Positions 32,820 to 46,449 of a stretch of 64,000 bases of DNA are shown here, piece by piece. The notes beneath the pieces are model-generated. The model worked only from the letters and a program-made list of their open reading frames with translations, was not told where the DNA came from and ran no database searches. The position numbers and the translations under genes were made by a program. The stretch spans positions 879,501-943,500 of the forward strand of contig CM062197.1 of assembly GCA_031216445.1 (NCBI GenBank), written 5' to 3'. Source of the stretch: Lateolabrax maculatus. Lineage: Eukaryota > Chordata > Actinopteri > Acropomatiformes > Lateolabracidae. How positions within the stretch are numbered: position 1 is the first letter of the stretch; each line of letters starts with the position of its first letter.

Positions 32820-33874
32820 AGACAATTTCCAAGGTTTCATATACTGTGAACTAAGGGTGCTCTACCATGTTTTTGTGTTTGTCCCTTTGTCTCTCCTGTG
32901 CTTCACAGTAGACTCTTGGCTGTGTCACTAACAGGAATGTGTAAAATCAAGTTTTGTTGTTTTTGTCTGATACAAAGCCTATAGCACATAAACAGAAATA
33001 CAAATACTCCAACTTTAAATAAATTAAAATATACATAACCAGAAAAACAAATGCTTCATCTTTCATTTTCACTTTACCAAAAAAATGCACGGCTGTATTT
33101 TATCGCAAAATTTCAGCAATATTTCACACCTAAGTTCTGTGATATAAAGTAGAAATTTGATGATGAGGATGGGATATGTTCTGCTTGAAAAGCTTTTGTA
33201 ATTGAAAACACCTTCAGACAATAAAAAACACAGAAAACAAGTCAAGTATATTTCATTATGCAATGTGCTTCAAAATAAAAGTGAAAAAAAAGGCAAAGAT
33301 CATTCATGTATAACAATATACAAGATGAGATCAAAACATAAGTTTTGAAGGTATTACAACAAAAAGGGAATAAGATAAAAATGTATTCTTAAAAGGTAAT
33401 AATAATAATAATAATAATAATAGGAATAAGAATAATAAGAATAGATTCTAAAATAAAGATATAAGAAAATTTTCTGGTGGTCTGAGCTAGGGGCAGGCAG
33501 TTTCTTTCCTCAAGTTAAATCCAAAACCAGACTGGTAAACATCAAACAAATTTGTTATATGATATATACATATGTAATTTTTGGTATATAACCCTTTTCA
33601 AGAATTTTTCCCAGGAATAGACTGTTTGAGATAGGTCTCTAGTTTTCAAAAACAGACGGATCAAGAATATTCTCTTTCAACAATGGTGTATAATCAGAAT
33701 GTGACCTAACAGAGTTAGTACATATAGCGATAAACCTATCAGATGGATCTGCACAAATGGAGCGTGTTTTGGCTCATTTTAAACATGGTACATTTGGTTA
33801 TCCAAACAACATTGTAAAATACGTAAAAAGTGATCTGAAATCCCAACATCTAGAGTGCCCTTCGAGGTAATGTT
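32820..33874. repeat. B3 3' flank, duplicated at 50128-51135
   Basis: Non-coding and AT-rich, with an (AAT)n run near 33400. It aligns with the B5 flank until about 33874, where an L2-type LINE starts. The empty site in the other copy is near 51135. No gene seen. Confidence 0.8.
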
Positions 33875-34429
33875 ATGTCGCATCCTGCTTCAAACTACAG
33901 GCCCGTCGCCCTGACGTCTGTGGTCATGAAATCCTTTGAGAGACTGCTGGACACCCTGAAGTTTGCCTACCGAGCAAACAGGTCGGTGGATGATGCAGTC
34001 AACATGGGACTGCACTACATGCTGCCACACCTCGACTCCCCAGGGACATACGCAAAGGTCCTGTTTGTGGACTTCAGCTCAGCGTTCAACACCATCATCC
34101 TGGAAATCCTTTACCGCAAACTCTCCCAGCTCACTGTGCCATCCTCCACCTGTCAGTGGATCAGTAACTTCCTGACAGACAGGAGGCAGCAGGTGAGGCT
34201 GGGAAACTTCACATCCAGCACCCGGACCATCAGCACCGGTGCCCCCCAGGGATGTGTGCTCCCCCCACTGCTCTTCTCCCTCTACACCAACGACTGCACC
34301 TCAGGAGACCCGTCTGTTAAACTCCTTTAGTCTGCAGACGACACATCGGTCATCGGCCTCATCAGGGACGGAGACGAGTCTGCATACAGACGAGGGGCTG
34401 AACAACTGGTCCTCTGGTGTGGTCAGAAC
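33875..34429 (+). mobile_element. Second L2/Maui-like LINE, part 1 (RT)
   Basis: 5'-truncated copy starting inside RT: ASNYRPVALTSVVMKSFE, DFSSAFNTI and GAPQGCVLPPLLFSLYTN, then a stop at 34328 just before SADDTSVIG. It is cut after WCGQN by the retrovirus-like element and continues at 45556 with NLELNKLKTVE. Confidence 0.82.
34425..34429. repeat. Target-site duplication, left (AGAAC)
   Basis: AGAAC directly before the TGTGATGG end of the element. The identical AGAAC follows its TTCACA end at 45551-45555. Confidence 0.88.
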
Positions 34430-34629
34430 TGTGATGGAAATCTTAGAGCTGGTTCACTCTAACAAGAAGTTTCAGGAGACCTGGATGTCTTACACAGGAA
34501 TATTTATTGAAGCTCGATCGAGGAGAAAAGGGAAACACCATGTGTGAATCACAGCGTACTGCTACCCAAATCTGAAGATGGTGTCCTGAAGCTCAGTATT
34601 TAACATACAAGAAGGAAAATTCCTTCACA
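34430..34629 (-). repeat. ERV 3' LTR (short form, 200 bp)
   Basis: Matches both ends of the longer LTR with about five substitutions over 200 bases. A minus-strand AATAAA (tttattga on the plus strand near 34505) sits where the U3/R polyadenylation signal would be. It lacks the 1451-bp internal portion of the other LTR. Confidence 0.78.
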
Positions 34630-37600
34630 GTTCCCCCCTTTTTGATCGTAAGATCAACACTACCTACCATTATTCTTACCATTACCTTAAAAACAAATCA
34701 GGAACACCTTCAGAGTTGAATCGCACTCGCTTACAATAACAATATTGAAAGTTCAATAGAACAAGTAAACATGTGAATACAAATCATACATGGACCATCA
34801 ACCAATAACAACCTTCTTTTTTCAAGAGTGTCATATAGAGAAACCAATCAGATTAAAGTTTACTAACTCTTACTGTGTATGCAAATACTGTATAAACTAA
34901 TTCTTATTGTATCCAAAACATTCAAACATAAGGATTATCCTTACTGATTTTCAATGACTTACACATTACATATGTTACAGAGTAAAACATTTGTCATACT
35001 TTCCCCCATACATGATCATTAACTCATATGTCTACAGAACATTATGAATGTAAATCAAACCTACTTTAAAACCTTAGTGTAACCTTAAGGTAAAGCTAGA
35101 AACTTTGATCACTTTCAACAAGCCACAGATTTCTCTAATCTTTAGTACAGTAAATGGTAAACTCAATGCATATTTTGCATTTGTAAATCATAGTAAATAT
35201 TATTAAGTCAAATAGAAACACGCTGTAATTACTTAACGCATCATGAGATCAACACTATCCCAAAACATTTCTCTTCATATGAGCTATGAGCTCCACTCTA
35301 TACAGCCCAACAGAGGCCTCTCTGAAGAACACTCTCAAGTTATTACAGATCTCTGAAACACTGTGAAGTGCTTTAAGATCTCCGACAGAGGTCACAGGTG
35401 TCATGCACCTACAAACATTAGGCCAAAATCCCACTTTTATATGTTGACAAAATGGAACAATCCAAAATCCAAATCAATTTAAAATTGTGAAGGCTCATTT
35501 TAAAGTTGATTATAGAACATAGCAAAATAATCAATTAGTCATTCTTTGACTTACTTATAGGGTATCAAAATAAAACGAAACAATCAAGTCTAAACCCATA
35601 AAATATCTGCGACAGATTCACATTTCAACTCTTTACCTAGATATGTAGATGGTTTAGTGATTGTGACTCTCATCATAGCACAATATATGATGTGATTACA
35701 GTAACTCAGAACACTTTAAAGAAATACAAAATATTACTTTAGAGTCCTTACTTTTCCAGTTTACATTTTAAAACTGTGAGCTGGTCAAATTTATTGGTAT
35801 ACATTATACTTCTTACCATGCTGGTCACTATCTATGATTTAAGAAAATCAATCTCTGCTGACTTCACACATTAAAGATTATGGATACCTCAAACCCAAAA
35901 CAATAAAATGTATAGAAAAAACAAATGTAATGTATGGCAAACACTCTCTAGTCGAAACAATGTACAACACTTTTCACTCCTTTGTGCAGACCTTCTGTTG
36001 AGGTCTGGTGCTTTTAACCTTCACACCCAGAGGAAAATACCAAACAGAAATTATTTAAATTATAACAATCGATTATACATGGAAATACAATACATAAAAC
36101 ATTACAGTTCAGATTACTTATTAGAATGAAAGGTGTTTTTTTCTCTCTTTACCCTTTACCTGCACCATGGCTGTGTTGTCACAACAGCCCTCTGGTTGTC
36201 AGAATCAGAATCATCTGAGTAACAGGATGTTATACGAGGAAAGTTTAGAGGAATCTCAACTCTTTCAGACTTCACATTGTTTTTAACCATAATGTTAACA
36301 GATTTTTTCAGCACTGCCTTTCACTATGGCAGAGATACAGGTACAAACTATCAGCAGTATAATTACACTTGTTACTAAGGATGAAATGATCAAGTACATT
36401 TACTTCACGCAATTCTGCTACGCCTTGTATCAGATACAGTGTATCATGTGGACACTTTTCATAGATGGAAGAAGTTACTTTAATTTTGGCACTTCAAGAC
36501 AAGAGAGTTCCTACATTTTCAAACTTCGTCTGTGCGTAAGCTCTGTAGGTTCAGATCAGATTCAATGTAAAAACATATTGATTCTTCCATCATCCATGAA
36601 CGTCTAGCACCTGGAAGGTATTTGAAAAATCCTTAATTTATCTCAGGTTCCTACAGGGATAGTACAGTTATCAGTTCTACATTTGCAGAGGTCAGAGACA
36701 AGACATCTGCCCCGGAACGGACTCAACTCAAACATTTACCTTTAGCATTGGAGCAACACTTTTATTTCACAATTACCTGGTCCTGTAATTGATGATCAGT
36801 TAGTCTAGTCAAAGTTATTTCAATCATATGTCGAAAGGAACCTCTGGATTGAGTGAAAACTCAGTAAACACCAAAGATATTGACACCTGGAGGTCAATCA
36901 TATTGATTAACCTATGACATCACAAAATTCTTTATTTCTTTCTGTGATTCTGAAAGTAGAGATGTGTGGTCACCTAGAAAATAACAATCGTGGTTAGTTT
37001 CATAGAGTGGATTACCAAAATCATACCAGTCAAACCGTTCTCAATCTTCTTAAGTATTGTAAAGTGCTTTGAGTGGTCAATAGACTAGAAAAGCGTTATA
37101 AAAATACAGTCCATTTACCATTTACCATTTAGTGAATGGAACTGGATTTAGCATTGGCAAATGAGATTAAGATAGTGATTGTTAACATACCCAACAATTA
37201 ATTCAATTACTTCCATGTGCATAGTCCATCATTAGGCTGATGTTGTTTATTGCTATTCTAGGTTACTAAACACTGTTTGTTGTTTTGTTCTGTATTGATG
37301 CTTCCCTTTTAGTTGCTATCGTGTTTATGGATAAAAAGTAAGGTAGCATGGATGAACTCATCATCTTCATCATGCTCAATGACTTTACAACTTTTTAACT
37401 CACCATGAACCCTTTGATAATTAACTGTCCATAGTTTACAATCATGGTACCATTTAAATTGCTTTTAAGTGAAACACCATAGTCCTGCAGTTCCACAATG
37501 GGTTACCAGGAGTGTACCTCACTCTCATTAAACTTGGCAAAAAGCTCTCAACCAAGCTTGTATCGTGTGTTGCCTGCAACCATTTACCTGTAGATTAGAA

Positions 37601-37984
37601 TAGTAGAAATGCAACATAACAGTCATTCATCATACATCTGTCAGTATAACAATGGGGTCCATCTCTTGGGACAACATGTCTTCTCATACTTTCTCACCAT
37701 AACATTGCCTTTCTTCTTAGTTTGTTCGCTAGAACAGTCCAGTAGGTTTTTTCTTTGTATTTTTGTGTGGTGAGAAGTCTTACTTCGCTGCTAAGCACTG
37801 AGGTGCTCGTCGATTATTTTCCATTTGCGTTCAATTGACTCAGAACACATTGGCCAAAGTGCTCACTCATTTTCTGGATCACCTTGCACGGTTCTCAGCC
37901 TGGGCCTGCTCAGCAGAAGAAGAGGAAGAATCACCCCTTCACCCGCCATGGCTTTTCACGTCGCTAGCCGTTTGGGAAGCTGAT

Positions 37985-38037
37985 CTGCACCTTGAAGCAT
38001 GGATCCATTCTGCTCTGCCCTCGACCTTAAGCGCGGT
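37985..38037 (-). pseudogene. ERV integrase C-terminal scrap
   Basis: Minus-strand translation includes TALKVEGRAEWIHASRCR, resembling the last part of gamma/epsilon-type retroviral integrase (an ALKV...WIHAS pattern). It is flanked by stops and frame changes. Its position between the RT scraps and the 3' LTR fits the minus orientation. Confidence 0.6.
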
Positions 38038-40199
38038 CCTGGTATCAGCAGCACCTGGAACAGACATTTCCACCTAGGACACAAAGATACCTCATCCAAA
38101 GATTTGATTAGTACCAACTCACCCACCTGAAACAGATGAATAGGCTCCGCTGATAGTTCTTTATTGGAGTTAGTTTAAAACATACAAATGAAACTTTCTT
38201 AACATTTCTGTTAGTCTTTTAACATATTCCTATGCTCATCAGTCCACAGCAGAGTAGCTTTGTACATCTTATTAGATCATACCTTTCAGTTAAAAGTTTA
38301 TTATGAATTTTTTCCCATTTCATTATTTTGCAGTCACTCTGAGATTCTCCTAGACATGAAATTCTCTTAGTTCATTGATATTATTCATTATTTTATTTAT
38401 CAAGTTTCTTAACTTTTTTATCTTTGTTTAAAGCCTTTTTATCTTTACCCTGTGGTTTCCAGTATTGTATCCTCTTCCAATGGGAATGCTGTATCACACC
38501 ATCTCCCCCCACACTCCCACAAGCAGTCTCTTCTCACCCCGGGAGTCGATTACGAGCAATCCTTGGGGGAGGTAGATGTCTGGATTTTGGGCAAACCCTC
38601 ACCAGCTGCGCGCTGATCAACTTGTGTAGCAGGTGGACGGAGGACAGGATGAGTTAGGATCCCAGGAACAAACCCAGATTGTCGTGGCAATTCTGCAATA
38701 CCACTCTAACAAAGAGGAACGAGATAAAGGTCTCTTTACAAAATTGTCACACTTTTCTTTCAGAGTATCATTGGCTCAATTGTATCAATCTAAAATTGAC
38801 ATTTTAGACCTGTTGTCATTATTGTTTCGGCAATCTCTCATTCATAGTTCATTAAATCCTAGTATTGTTACTAGACTCTTTGCTATCTTTGCCATTAACT
38901 CTGTCACTGTTTATTCCCTGAAAAGTTTATTCTCCCAATGGTCATGCTTCAGTCATCTTTGAAATAAGTATAAGTTGAAGAAGTAAGAATTTTATTCCTT
39001 TAATAAATGATCCACTATAGTGTATGGAGATTTATTATAGTTATTCATTTACCTATTTTTCTTTCAAACAACTTTTATTGTTATTTTTTCCAAACTATTG
39101 CTTTATCCTCCTTTACCCCCCCTTTTTCTACATGTGTGAGGCCGTGTGAAACTTAGGCTAACACATCAAAGAAAACTTAGAGATGAGTTAAGCACAACCT
39201 TGTTTAATAGCATTGAATGCTAAAGCATTACCTTCAAGATATTTCTCATTTATTAACGGAATCAGTGTCACCTGTGTGTGCAGCGCTTTTTTCTTCTTTT
39301 TTTTGCAATATGCAATTGTAAAGACAAGAAATTACTTCTAAAGTTTGATATAAGAGCTGAGTGTTGGTTTGGTTTACTAGACGATATCATAAAACCAAAT
39401 TCATGGGTGACACCAAAATATCTTGAATCGATGTACATGGTGGCAGTCTGGCTCTCAGCTAGTTCAAGGTTCAAGTTTATTGTCATATACTTGATAACAA
39501 TGCAAACTTCATTATCAGTAATGAAATTGTTGGCCTCGGAGCCAACTCAACGTTACCTAAAGAATAGTAAAGTACAGTAAAAAGAATAACATTCATGCCC
39601 ATCTTAAATAGTTGTGGGGCAAACACCCTAATGTAATGCCAAGAGTTAAGACCAAGACAGATATGCCATGCAGTACTGATATAGATTGAAATGGCTAGTA
39701 GAAGATAATGTAATCTGTAGTTATCCTTCTTCTTAACGTACAAAGTGTTTTAAGCATAGATGACCAATCCTTGTGGTATGTGTATGCCATTTAAATAAAG
39801 TGTACTTATCATAATTATTCTCAAAATAATAGTAGTGACCGCATAGCCTGAAAAATACAGTCTCATTGCTCAATCTTCACAAAAGAAACTAATCAGCATT
39901 TGGTACAGGGTTTGCTTCAAATCTGGCCTAGGTGATCTAACAGTATCAACTAGTGTTTCACAGTCATGTGTAATTATCTTTTGCACTTCTTAAGTCAATC
40001 AAAGTGACTAATGTAGTTGGATGTAAAGGCGTGCTCTTTGAACAAAGAAGTCAGCATTAAACAGAATGGTCACATTGTAACCGGATTTGGAGTCACTGTC
40101 TTGTGTTGGTGGCAGAAGTGTTCAGATGTTTAAAACAGCATGAAATTAAAACTTTACAAGAGCCCATGTCAATGAGGCTGATTTCCCATTTAGAATAGC

Positions 40200-40560
40200 T
40201 TTAGCTGTAACAGTTCATAAGTATCCTGGCATCTCCTGAATTACAGGAGGCAGCTTAGAAAAATAGAAAGCCATCAGGCGATAATGAGAGCCATGTGTGT
40301 GAACCAAGACTCCCATGATGAAGCTGTCTTTTTCTTGTACATGTAAACTAAAGGCAGTTCATTGTCTGGCACGCCCAAAGCTGATGCTGACGTGAGAGCC
40401 ATCTTCAGTCTCTGAATGCTGATGTTATGTTATCAGTTCATTGAAGAGTTCAGGTGCAGAGTTCAGAGTGGCAGCACAAAGTGACAAAGTTCTTTGCAGA
40501 GTATCCATGAGTCCTGTACTTGCAGTAACTGGTCATGCCTAAGAAGGAACACATCTTCTT
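40200..40560 (-). pseudogene. ERV RT/RNase H scraps
   Basis: Minus-strand frames show FLGMTSYCKY and, in a different frame, ASALGVPDNELPLVYMY. These resemble the end of retroviral RT and the start of RNase H, in the expected order. Several stops and shifts lie between them. Confidence 0.55.
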
Positions 40561-43500
40561 TCATGTGTGGAGGAGGCACTGTGGACCGCAGCATGACTCT
40601 GTCTGTTGAGAGGAGCTGACCATTATCTAAAATGTACTCCAGTTAGGTGACCATGCTGACAGCTTAGCAAGCGATGTCACCTCTTTCCGCCAAACATTTC
40701 AGGAGGAGAATAGAGTCTGTTTACATGCTTTCTCAAAAGCAACAAGCTTCCACCAGGTCAACAAGGCCATCAAGGTCTCTCTTTATCTCTGATGCCTATA
40801 TTGTAGGTGAGTCAGAATTAATTCTGACAATCAGAAAAAGAATACTGAACACAAATGCACCACTATGTAAAATTTAAACTCATGATTAATGAGGCCAAAT
40901 TAGAATTGACATCAGTCAAAATTGGATCAATTGCATTAACAGCTTTTCAGATCTTGAACAAAGGACCATTCTCCAGGTTTGTTAGCTTTAAGGATATAAA
41001 TGTAGTTGGTTTTCTGGCTAGAGGCAGGTGTTAGTACACCTTGCTCTAGAAAAGAGTCAATAAAAAGTTAAATGCCTTTAATTTGTCTCTTGAAGTAGGT
41101 GATGTTACTTAATGCGCGGCAAAACTACATTCAGTTCCAAAATCTATTTATGTTAAAGAGATTAAGTTACAGATTCACTGCTGTTTCAAACAAAGTCCAT
41201 AATAAACTCTTAAGAGACGCAACAGTTTTATATTAAGAGTACATGAAAAATGCTCAAATTAAGTTTGAATCTTCTCTGATGCATGCAGAACTAACAATCG
41301 TTCTGTGTCTGAAATGGAATGTAAACAACCCAAAGAAGCAGCAAGGGATGTGTGTTCCTGTGTGTGTGCTATCAGACTAAGTTCCACATCACAAGGTTAA
41401 CAGTGTGTGGGACTGACTGAAAAAAAACTAAATGTTACTGCATATCAAAATAGAGCAGCGCCAGGTGCAGCCAGAGCTGGTGCTGTTTGAGCCAAAGTTT
41501 GACCCTGACACAAAGTGAACAAAGACGACAGCAGATTAAATCCAACTGGTCAAAATACATTTAATTACTTAAAATTACTTTAAATAATGTCATTAGTAAT
41601 CTCTAAATATAAACAATCAGAAATTATCTAAAATTCAACAATCAAAGCACACAAAGCATCTCTGCTAATACAAACTCACTAAAGAACTTAAGAACGACCA
41701 TAACAGGTAAATCGAACTGAGATTTGCTATCAGTCTGGCCTCTCTTTTTCTTAAATATTTAACTGCAACAGTGTGGACATATGTCACAGTCTTCCTCCTG
41801 TATAAAAACATTGTAGCTCTGAGACAACAACATAGTCATAGCTGGTTTTGGCTTTTTCCAAAATTATCTCATCTTTTTCAGAATTTTAATTCACAGCAAT
41901 CTAAAATGATAAATGAGCAAAATGAGGAACGCTACGTTTAGCTTCCTTTTTAACTGACTGGAGTCAGCTTTACTGACCGTGATGAAAACTTTAAAAACAG
42001 GAAGAACAACTATACTGTCAACCAACATTGCAACTCAGGTGAATTTGACACTTTTATTTTTGTAGCTTGCAACACAGAAGTAGTACTGATTCCTGTCTGA
42101 CACTACTATTTAGTTTTATGATTTCTGCACGGATCTAACATGGTATGAGAGGAGCTGGGTACTGTGGCATAGTCATTGGATTCTGTACCCAATAAATAAG
42201 CATTAAGGAAACACATGATTCCATCCTTCTTGTCTACGTTTTACCTCTTATCTACCATTCCTGCAGCCATGCGTCAGGAAAACTTAGCTTATAGTGTGAT
42301 GTGGGATCTTTGTGATTCTGTGATTGCCTCTGCTTGGTTGTTAATGACAGACTTATCAACTTTCTTTACATCTTATTTTTAATTCATCTGTAAATTAGGG
42401 TCCAGGCAGCTCCCAGCTGCCCCCGATCTCCCATTGTTATTATATTATTCAGAGGAAATATGCCCTCTTATGCATAAAATAAACAACTTTGCACATAGGT
42501 CCAGTCGTGTGCCAATCTTCCTCCCACATTTTCTCTCAATTGACACCAAACTTGATACGCTTCATCTTCAGACTGTCGTCCACAAACGATCCAGTCAGAT
42601 TTCTGAATTATTAAGAATTTAGCCCGCGGTGTATCAAAATTGCTACTGCAAATTCCCGCTAAATAAATCTCCAACGTTTACTATTCAGACGCTAGTCTAA
42701 AATCCAACCTTTTTATGCTCTATAGCTGTTTTTTGCCACTCTGGTGATTGTCTAAGTCATTTTATGACTACATCTATAGTTTCTCACGTGGTATACCTAC
42801 CAATCTCAGCAAGCTCATGACTTGCCCATAGTGACTAAGGTTGTGAGACCACCAGGTTTATGCAGTATTTTACATCTTACACCTACACCTACTCAGGCAT
42901 TGTGCTGTGTGAAATACATGTTTGAGGTTTAACGGTAAGACAGTTCAGCTGATGAACTGTCATTTATTTCTCATTCATCTTCCTCCTCAAAATGTCCGTC
43001 CTGGACTCGTTGCGCAACTGTTACTTTTATTTATCGTTTTTTTACGTTTTATTAACTACGGATTCTCTCTTTTTTTTCTAGCCTCTGCTCTGGACTGATT
43101 ATTGATCATAATTACAGCATGCACACTATAGCATTAAACACTTAATACATCAATACATTGCAATTAACATATTTCCCATGCATATCAATAAAACACTGCT
43201 GCAGCATCAGAGTCTCCATACTTCTGTTATTTACTTATTGTACTTCAGAGGGGTGATTGGGATAAGTGCAACTCCGAAAGTTAACACCTTGTGTACACAA
43301 TAATATTCAGCGCCTTGGCCTCTGTGCCAGCAGCAAAACAGAGCCTCTCATTTCCCGACGGACACAGACTCACCACAGGTCTTGATTAACCGAAATGTAC
43401 CTCTTTGTGCTTACCACGGAACGTTTTCCCACGGGCTTAACCTCACTGTGGGTCTTATCTGTTTCGGGCACAACCATCAGTTGCCCCGGAAGAAAACCAC

Positions 43501-43899
43501 CAATTTGTGGTGCTGTGGAATAAATTCCTCGCCACAGTCTTTTCTCTCTAAATCCATCTCCTACTACAAACTAACACATTTTAGTTTTGTAGTGCTGTGG
43601 GGCAACCTCCCTGCACAGTCTTTCTGAAGTACACCAATTTTAGCTCAATTGATTTCTGCATTTTCTGCTTTTTTTTTTTTCAAAATTTGTCAATTTTGGC
43701 TTAAGCCCCTACACTGAGAGAGGGGGGACTATTTGTCCTCAGACCCTGAAATCTCTTTTTAGGCAGGCATTACATATTAAAATGCAGAAAAATACACACA
43801 GATTCTTTATGATTCCGTCAAACACAAACATGGTAAGGCAAAATAAAAAAATGCACTTACCAGTCTTTGTTTTATTAGAATCCTGTTCGTGACGCCAAT

Positions 43900-45550
43900 T
43901 GTGATGGAAATCTTAGAGCTGGTTCACTCTAACAAGAAGTTTCAGGAGACTGGGATGTCTTACACAGGAATATTTATTGAAGCTCGATCGAGGAGAAAAG
44001 GGAAACACCACTTGTGAATCACAGCGTACTGCTACCCAAATCTGAAGATGGTGTCTTGAAGCTCAGTATTTAACCTTCGCCAGAACTGATAAGTTCCGCT
44101 ATATCAAATAGGGTTATTCCTAACTCGGCCTGACATGTTTGATGACTCTATTCGATATCAGATCCAAACAAGGAAAGACGTCAACCACTGCTGTACTAGC
44201 AACAGCATAGCCTCTCTACAGTCTCTCTTAACAACCAGGCTCCAGCCTGTTGTGTCTAACCCTGAAAACAGAAGATATCTAGCAGACCTTGGTCTACCAG
44301 ATGCCAGAGCCAACTCGGCCTTGTCAGGCACACAGAATGAGACAGGCGAACAGAGACAGGCAGTTGACCTGTCCTGTGAAGCCCTGTCTTAAGTTACCGT
44401 TAACCTATGTAACCCACCTAGAAGGTAAGTGCACACTGGACCAGTTTAGTCTAGATTCGCAGGGAGGGGTAATTAATTGAATTGGACACCACCAAGAATA
44501 ACCAGGACACAAAATTAGGTTATAGCAAAATTATTGTATTAACATAGGTTTACAACATTTCACAACAACAGACCGGTCTTTTACTCAATTGAGTGTTTTT
44601 GAATATGGTGCACCAAAAATAAAATAAAATATTTTCCCAAAAATAAGAGTTTATTCAGTTCAATTGTCTCCTGAAATCCTTTCCACAGTCCTACCACGCT
44701 GATAGCAGGGCAGATGGATAACTCATAGGCTTCCTCAAATCCAGGTGTTAAACACGGGTGGCTCGCCATCCCCCTCGTCAGGGAGAGAATCAAATCCAAT
44801 CCAGGATCAAGAATCCAGGGGTATCCAAAAACCTAGCCTGTGTAGCATAACACGGCTTATAAACATATGCAATCTATTCCACTTTTCTGACTGTACAGTT
44901 TTAACTTTATCAAAATCAATTTTCAATACAACCTCTCAAACTTACTCCATGAATTTAGAATAATTATTGTACTGTAATATTAACATATGAAATGTTAACT
45001 TTTACATTTTTACAACCAACTATTTAATGGCCTTGTACAGGGTGTGTATTATATTCAAAACTCACGAGAAAATAAAAGCATAAACAATGAACAGATGTCA
45101 TCAAGGTTTCTCCAGCTCTTGCTTGCTGAACTGTTTTTCCTTCTTTCTATGTGAGGTTTAATTAACAAACTTTCACTCGCAATTTCAACCTGGTTTTCAT
45201 TCGTTCACTCTGCTCCGTTGTCTCCCTCTGCACACCTTAGGCTGTGTCTCTCTCTAACCTGAGTGAAAAGGCGGGACTTGGTTCGTTCTACACCAATAGG
45301 AATTAATCATTCCTTCTGAACCAATAAACGTATTTGTTATGAAGTTTCTGCTTACTGACTGAAAAAATATACATCTGCTTTAAAATAAAGGATGACTTAA
45401 ATATGAAATAGTGAATATAAAAACAAAAGATAAGAAAATATATAAATTGTTATTAAAGGAAATAATTTATGTTTTAGTAACATCTAATTTCCCAATGGGT
45501 TACACCTACAAGAGGGAAGTTTAACATACAAGAAGGAAAATTCCTTCACA
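43900..45550 (-). repeat. ERV 5' LTR (long form, 1651 bp)
   Basis: Outer parts match the short LTR. An extra 1451 bp (44075-45525) sits between two copies of TTTAAC, where the short form has one. Either the short LTR lost this part by recombination between TTTAAC repeats, or something inserted here. It contains no recognised coding frame. Confidence 0.72.
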
Positions 45551-45555
45551 AGAAC
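45551..45555. repeat. Target-site duplication, right (AGAAC)
   Basis: Identical to 34425-34429. Removing the element and one copy restores the LINE reading WCGQN-NLELN. Confidence 0.88.
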
Positions 45556-46091
45556 AACCTGGAGCTGAACAAGCTCAAAACTGTAGAGATGACAGCCCCC
45601 CCCCCAACATACTCAACAGCACTGTGTCTGCTGTGGAGTCTTTCAGGTTTCTGGGGGATCCACCATCTCCCAGGACCTAAAGTGGGCCTCCAACTTCGAC
45701 ATCACCAACAGAAAGGCCCAGCAGAGGATGCACTTCCTGCTGCTGATCCAGTTCTACTCTGCTATAATCCAGTCTGTTCTCTCAGCTTCCATCACTGTCT
45801 GGTTCAGATCAGTCACCAAACAGGACAGGAACAGACTACAATGGACAGTCAGGTCTGAAGATAAACTCATTGGTGCCAGCCTGCCCTCCATCCAGGACCT
45901 GTACATCTCCAGAGTCAGGAAACGGGCAGGAAACATCACTGCAGACCATCACATCCTGGACACAACCTGTTCCATCTCCTCCCCTCTGGGAGGCTACAGA
46001 GCACTGAGAACCAAAACTACCAGAGACCAGAACAGCTTCTTCCCACAGGCCGTCACTCTGATGAACAATTAATCATATAATCATATATACA

Positions 46092-46147
<56 letters not shown>

Positions 46148-46449
46148 CATATTCCGCCCTACCTCATGTATATAAAGTATCTTGTGACAATCTCTCCATA
46201 TTTATCCAGGCATCTTTGCTATCCACTTCATTGTCATTGTTATGTTATGCTCATATATATACTTTGTATATATATTTACTTTTGTATTTGTACATAGCAG
46301 TTAAATGTGTATGCTTACCTTTGCTGTCCTTGTTTTTTTGTTTATTTGTCTATTTATGTGTATGTAAGTTGAAAGCAACGGGAAAACCGGAGTCAAATTC
46401 CTTGTATGTGTACGCATTCATGGCCAATAAAGCTGATTCTGATTCTGAT
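45556..46449 (+). mobile_element. Second L2/Maui-like LINE, part 2 (RT end and 3' tail)
   Basis: Continues the RT C-terminal region with small deletions (QFYSAIIQSVLSASITVWF, then LPSIQDLYISRVRKRAGNI and the FFPQAVTLMNN end), then a 3' UTR with an (AT)n tract. It ends with caaattccttgtatgtg, ggccaataaag and a short ctgattctgattctgat tail, the typical end of this LINE family. Confidence 0.85.
46081..46142. repeat. (AT)n microsatellite in LINE 3' UTR
   Basis: AT dinucleotide run with two interruptions (tacat). Confidence 0.9.

Larger units (their letters stand above)
34430..45550 (-). mobile_element. Endogenous retrovirus-like element, 11.1 kb, decayed
   Basis: It lies within the LINE with a perfect 5-bp target duplication. 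In minus orientation the order is LTR (45550-43900), primer-binding-site-like TGGCGTCACGAACAGG (43897-43882), internal region, polypurine tract AAAAAGGGGGGAAC (about 34643-34630), LTR (34629-34430). The LTRs read TGTGAAGG...CATCACA. Minus-strand translation shows pol pieces in the right order: RT/RNase H scraps near 40560-40200 and an integrase C-terminal scrap near 38037-37985. These resemble gamma/epsilon-type retroviral pol. Frames are full of stops and I recognise no intact gag, pol or env, so it cannot make proteins. Confidence 0.8.

Noticed and set aside
38633..38962. 109-codon plus-strand frame inside the retrovirus-like element
   Set aside because: The element reads on the minus strand and the frame matches no retroviral protein. 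Length alone is compatible with chance in AT-rich DNA.
34430..45550. Intact env or gag gene in the retrovirus-like element
   Set aside because: No long minus-strand frame exists in the expected intervals. Only short pol scraps could be recognised.
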